A stretch of DNA of 7,846 nucleotides, from positions 1 through 7,846 of the forward strand of contig JAITHH010000069.1 of the NCBI GenBank assembly GCA_031280065.1, written 5' to 3'. The notes under the pieces are model-generated. The model worked only from the letters and a program-made list of their open reading frames with translations, did not search any database and had not been told where the DNA came from. Position 1 is the stretch's first letter, and each line of letters begins with the position of its first letter. The position numbers and the translations under genes were made by a program. The DNA is from Treponema sp. (GTDB lineage Bacteria; Spirochaetota; Spirochaetia; Treponematales; Breznakiellaceae). This document shows, piece after piece, positions 5,839 through 7,846 of the stretch.

Positions 5839-6181
5839 TGGAGGTGGCGGGAGTCGAACCCGCGTCCTCATACGCGGCATACAAACGTCTACAGGTTTAG
5901 CCGCCCATTATGTTGTCGGGAGCGGCTTGGCTGTGCGGCGTGCGGCCTCTCCGTATTCCAGAGTTATCTCATCGCGTTCCGTCTGGAAGCGGAACTGGAC
6001 CAGCCCTGATTGCGACGCGGAAGCCGTCCCTCAGAGCGGCGGAACGGTTCCACGCGATTACGCAGCTAAGGCGTAACCGTAACTGTCATTGTTGGCAGTT
6101 AAATTGTTGCCGAATCAGGAGATCGGCGCTCCACCTGCGGCCTGTACCCCGAACCGTACCAGTCGAAACCGGTGCACCCCC
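5839..6181 (-). ncRNA. ssrA: Transfer-messenger RNA (tmRNA)
   Basis: tmRNA rescues stalled ribosomes by adding a degradation tag, working with SmpB. The 5' end GGGGGTG pairs with CACCTCC at the 3' end to give a seven-base-pair acceptor stem with one G-U pair, followed by discriminator A; CCA is not encoded. The 5' part contains GGTTTCGACTGG, typical of tmRNA, and the 3' part contains GGACGCGGGTTCGACTCCCG, a canonical T arm and T loop. The 343-base span is normal for a one-piece tmRNA. The block GCAGGTGGAG..CGATCTCC just before the tag also resembles the T. pallidum molecule as I recall it. The internal frame encodes ANNDSYGYALAA then TAA. A near-consensus promoter precedes it and a strong intrinsic terminator follows, so it is its own transcription unit. 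No intron or circular permutation is apparent. Confidence 0.97.
6058..6096 (-). other. tmRNA tag-peptide reading frame (ANNDSYGYALAA)
   Basis: The resume codon is GCC at 6096-6094, preceded by AATTTAACT, and the frame runs 12 codons to TAA at 6060-6058. The product ANNDSYGYALAA keeps the C-terminal ALAA recognised by ClpXP-type proteases and the leading A-N. The resume alanine is assigned by analogy with other tmRNAs. Confidence 0.9.
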
Positions 6182-6198
6182 GGATTGTGCCTCACTTG

Positions 6199-6227
6199 AA
6201 TCTACCGCCTCAGGTTCACCTTGTCAA
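6199..6227 (-). promoter_or_regulatory. Sigma-70-type promoter of ssrA
   Basis: On the minus strand, TTGACA (6227-6222) matches the -35 consensus perfectly. A spacer of exactly 17 bases follows, then TAGATT (6204-6199) as the -10. The mature tmRNA 5' end is 18 bases past the -10, which leaves a short 5' leader of about ten bases for RNase P to remove. The 6228-6316 stretch between this and putP has no T-run terminator that I can see. Confidence 0.88.
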
Positions 6228-6316
6228 GGGTAATGCGGGGGCTTGGCGGCAATTCCAAATTCAGGGCGGCTTGGTTTTGCGTTGAATTACGGCTGCCCCA
6301 CGGCTTCAAGCAATGC

Positions 6317-7846
6317 CTATGCCTCCATGGATTTGGCGGCGTCGAATTCCCGCCCGATCTCCGCGTCCGGCTTGGGACCGGCGAGGCTGACCAGCCAGAT
6401 GACCAGACAGGACGCCGCAAACGCGGGAAGCAGTTCGTACACCGCAAAGGGACCGCCGAGTTTGCTGATGAACTCCTTCCATATTACCACTAAGACGCCG
6501 CCGGAGAGCATTCCCGCAGCCGCGCCTGCCAAGGTCGTACGCTTCCAGAACAGGGAGAAGAGGATCAGCGGCCCGAACGCCGCCCCGAAACCCGCCCAGG
6601 CATAAGAGACGATCCTGAATATCGTCTCGTTATCCCCAAGGGCCACTGCGGTCCCGAAAACCGTAACCAACAGCAGCGATACCCTGGCGACCCACATAAC
6701 CACGCCCTCGCCCGCGTCCTTCTTGATGAGCCCCTTCACCAGATCGTTGGCCAGGGATGAGGACACGATGAGCATATAGGAATCGGATGAACTCATGGAG
6801 GCGGCCAGAATTCCAGACAGCACCAGACCGGCAAAGAGCGGCGGGAAGAAGTCGCGGCTCAGATGGAGGAAGATGGTTTCCGCGCTGTCCGCGCTCGTGA
6901 GCAGGCTGGGGAAGTAGGCCCTGCCTGCCAGCCCGATGGACACGGCGGCGATCAGGGAGACCCCGCACCAGACCACGGCGATAGTCCGGGACTTTCGTAT
7001 TGCGGCGATGTTATGGATTGCCATGAACCGGACCAGCACCTGCGGCATTCCGAAGTAGCCTAAACCCCAGGCCAGGCAGGAAAGAATGTTCAGGAAGGAG
7101 TAAGCCGCGCCCGGCCCGAATTGGGGGACGCCGTCCACTATCTGCTGAACCGCCGCCCCGGACGCCGGATCAGCGCGCATGACCGGAGTTGCGGCGCCGA
7201 AGATGTCCATAAACCGGGGGAAATTCCGCAAATTCGCGGCCATGCCCGCAAAGCCCCCGGCGCGAAAGAAGCCGAAGATCAGCACGAGCATGATGGAACA
7301 GAACATCAGAATACCCTGGATGAGGTCGGTGCCGCAGACCGCCCGGAAGCCGCCCAGCAGGGTGTAGGCCAGCACGAGGAGCGCCCCCAGGATCACCATC
7401 ACGGCGTAGTAATCTTCCGCCCCGAAGATATAGCCGAAGAGCTTCCCAAAGGTAACGAACTGCGCGCCCACGTATATCGAGAAGAACACCGTGGTGATTA
7501 GGGCGGCGATGGTCATCAGCGCCCGCTTTGAGTCATGGAAGCGCTTGCTGAAAAAGTCCGGCAGGGTGATGGCGTTGCTGGCCGTCTGGGTGTAGGCCCG
7601 CAGCCGCCGGGCCACCACCGCCCAGTTGACCCAGGTTCCGATGAACAGCCCGACCGCGGTCCAGAAGGCTTCCCCCAGACCGGTAAAGTAGGCCACGCCT
7701 GGAAGCCCCATGAGGAGCCAGCCGCTCATGTCCGAGGCTTCGGCGCTCAGGGCCGCGACCCAGGGCCCCAGACTCCGCTTTCCCAAAAAGTATTCTTCGG
7801 GACTGCTGTTGCTCTTGCGGGCGTACCAGAGCCCGATGGTGAGCAT
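6317..7846 (-). CDS. putP: Sodium/proline symporter (5' end outside window)
   Basis: PutP is a member of the sodium:solute symporter family and imports proline with Na+ across the inner membrane. The visible 509 residues align closely with E. coli PutP. GKRSLGPWVAALSAEASDMSGWLLMGLPG (22-50) contains the Asp at residue 39 equivalent to E. coli Asp55 of the Na+ site. TLPDFF (94-99), WGLGYFGMPQVLVRFMA (260-276) and SYAWAGFGAAFGP (414-426) are also conserved. SGILAASMSSSDSYM (344-358) covers the second Na+ ligand region, where E. coli has Ser-Thr and this protein Ser-Ser. A loop near 205-245 is longer than in E. coli. By alignment about 16 N-terminal residues are missing, so the ATG at the last base of the window is probably internal. 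About a dozen membrane segments are visible. It ends 90 bases before the ssrA promoter. Proline is inferred from similarity; another solute is possible. Confidence 0.9.
   Translation of the reverse strand: MLTIGLWYARKSNSSPEEYFLGKRSLGPWVAALSAEASDMSGWLLMGLPGVAYFTGLGEAFWTAVGLFIGTWVNWAVVARRLRAYTQTASNAITLPDFFSKRFHDSKRALMTIAALITTVFFSIYVGAQFVTFGKLFGYIFGAEDYYAVMVILGALLVLAYTLLGGFRAVCGTDLIQGILMFCSIMLVLIFGFFRAGGFAGMAANLRNFPRFMDIFGAATPVMRADPASGAAVQQIVDGVPQFGPGAAYSFLNILSCLAWGLGYFGMPQVLVRFMAIHNIAAIRKSRTIAVVWCGVSLIAAVSIGLAGRAYFPSLLTSADSAETIFLHLSRDFFPPLFAGLVLSGILAASMSSSDSYMLIVSSSLANDLVKGLIKKDAGEGVVMWVARVSLLLVTVFGTAVALGDNETIFRIVSYAWAGFGAAFGPLILFSLFWKRTTLAGAAAGMLSGGVLVVIWKEFISKLGGPFAVYELLPAFAASCLVIWLVSLAGPKPDAEIGREFDAAKSMEA

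Noticed and set aside
5839..5900. A tRNA gene suggested by the T arm GGGTTCGACTCCC
   Set aside because: There is no cloverleaf with an anticodon arm; the arm belongs to the tRNA-like domain of the tmRNA whose 5' half is at 6181.
5822..6233. Overlapping plus-strand frames across the tmRNA, one beginning MRTALNGGGGSRTRV
   Set aside because: These are the reverse complement of the tmRNA, a common mis-annotation; the RNA evidence is decisive.

Overview
The window reads as chromosome of a Treponema-like spirochete with moderately high GC. The evidence is the gene order rpsB-tsf-frr-cdsA, the spirochete-type ribosomal protein S2 with a long acidic tail, and a one-piece tmRNA. The tmRNA's encoded tag, ANNDSYGYALAA, resembles the Treponema pallidum tag as I recall it (ANSDSFDYALAA). 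I cannot name the species from sequence alone.

Nearly everything is transcribed on the minus strand, right to left. The right edge holds most of putP, a Na+/proline symporter whose first ~16 residues lie outside the window. Next comes a self-contained ssrA (tmRNA) unit with a near-consensus sigma-70 promoter, the RNA, and a strong intrinsic terminator. Then follow maf (a nucleotide-house-cleaning pyrophosphatase), a structured 174-base gap, and a tightly spaced translation and lipid operon: rpsB (ribosomal protein S2), tsf (EF-Ts), frr (ribosome recycling factor) and cdsA (CDP-diacylglycerol synthase). Downstream of cdsA, on the same strand, is a GH172 (DUF2961) glycoside hydrolase gene split by a one-base frameshift in a seven-G run. 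At the left edge is the 3' part of a multi-spanning membrane protein gene on the plus strand. It converges on the hydrolase gene across a 128-base gap containing a GC-rich hairpin.

Three things stand out. First, the maf-rpsB gap is bounded by a perfect 11-bp inverted repeat and holds further hairpins. Two copies of one arm could compete for the same partner strand, as expected of a regulatory RNA leader; a small palindromic mobile element is the alternative. Second, uppS, usually between frr and cdsA in treponemes, is absent. The 81-base gap keeps a reading frame that ends like the UppS C-terminus and overlaps the cdsA start as ATGA. Third, there are several runs of 7 to 9 G/C, one of them breaking the hydrolase gene, which raises either a sequencing error or slipped-strand switching.

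No CRISPR array, insertion sequence with a transposase, tRNA or rRNA gene was seen. The many long plus-strand open frames opposite tsf, rpsB, maf, the tmRNA and putP are antisense shadows.
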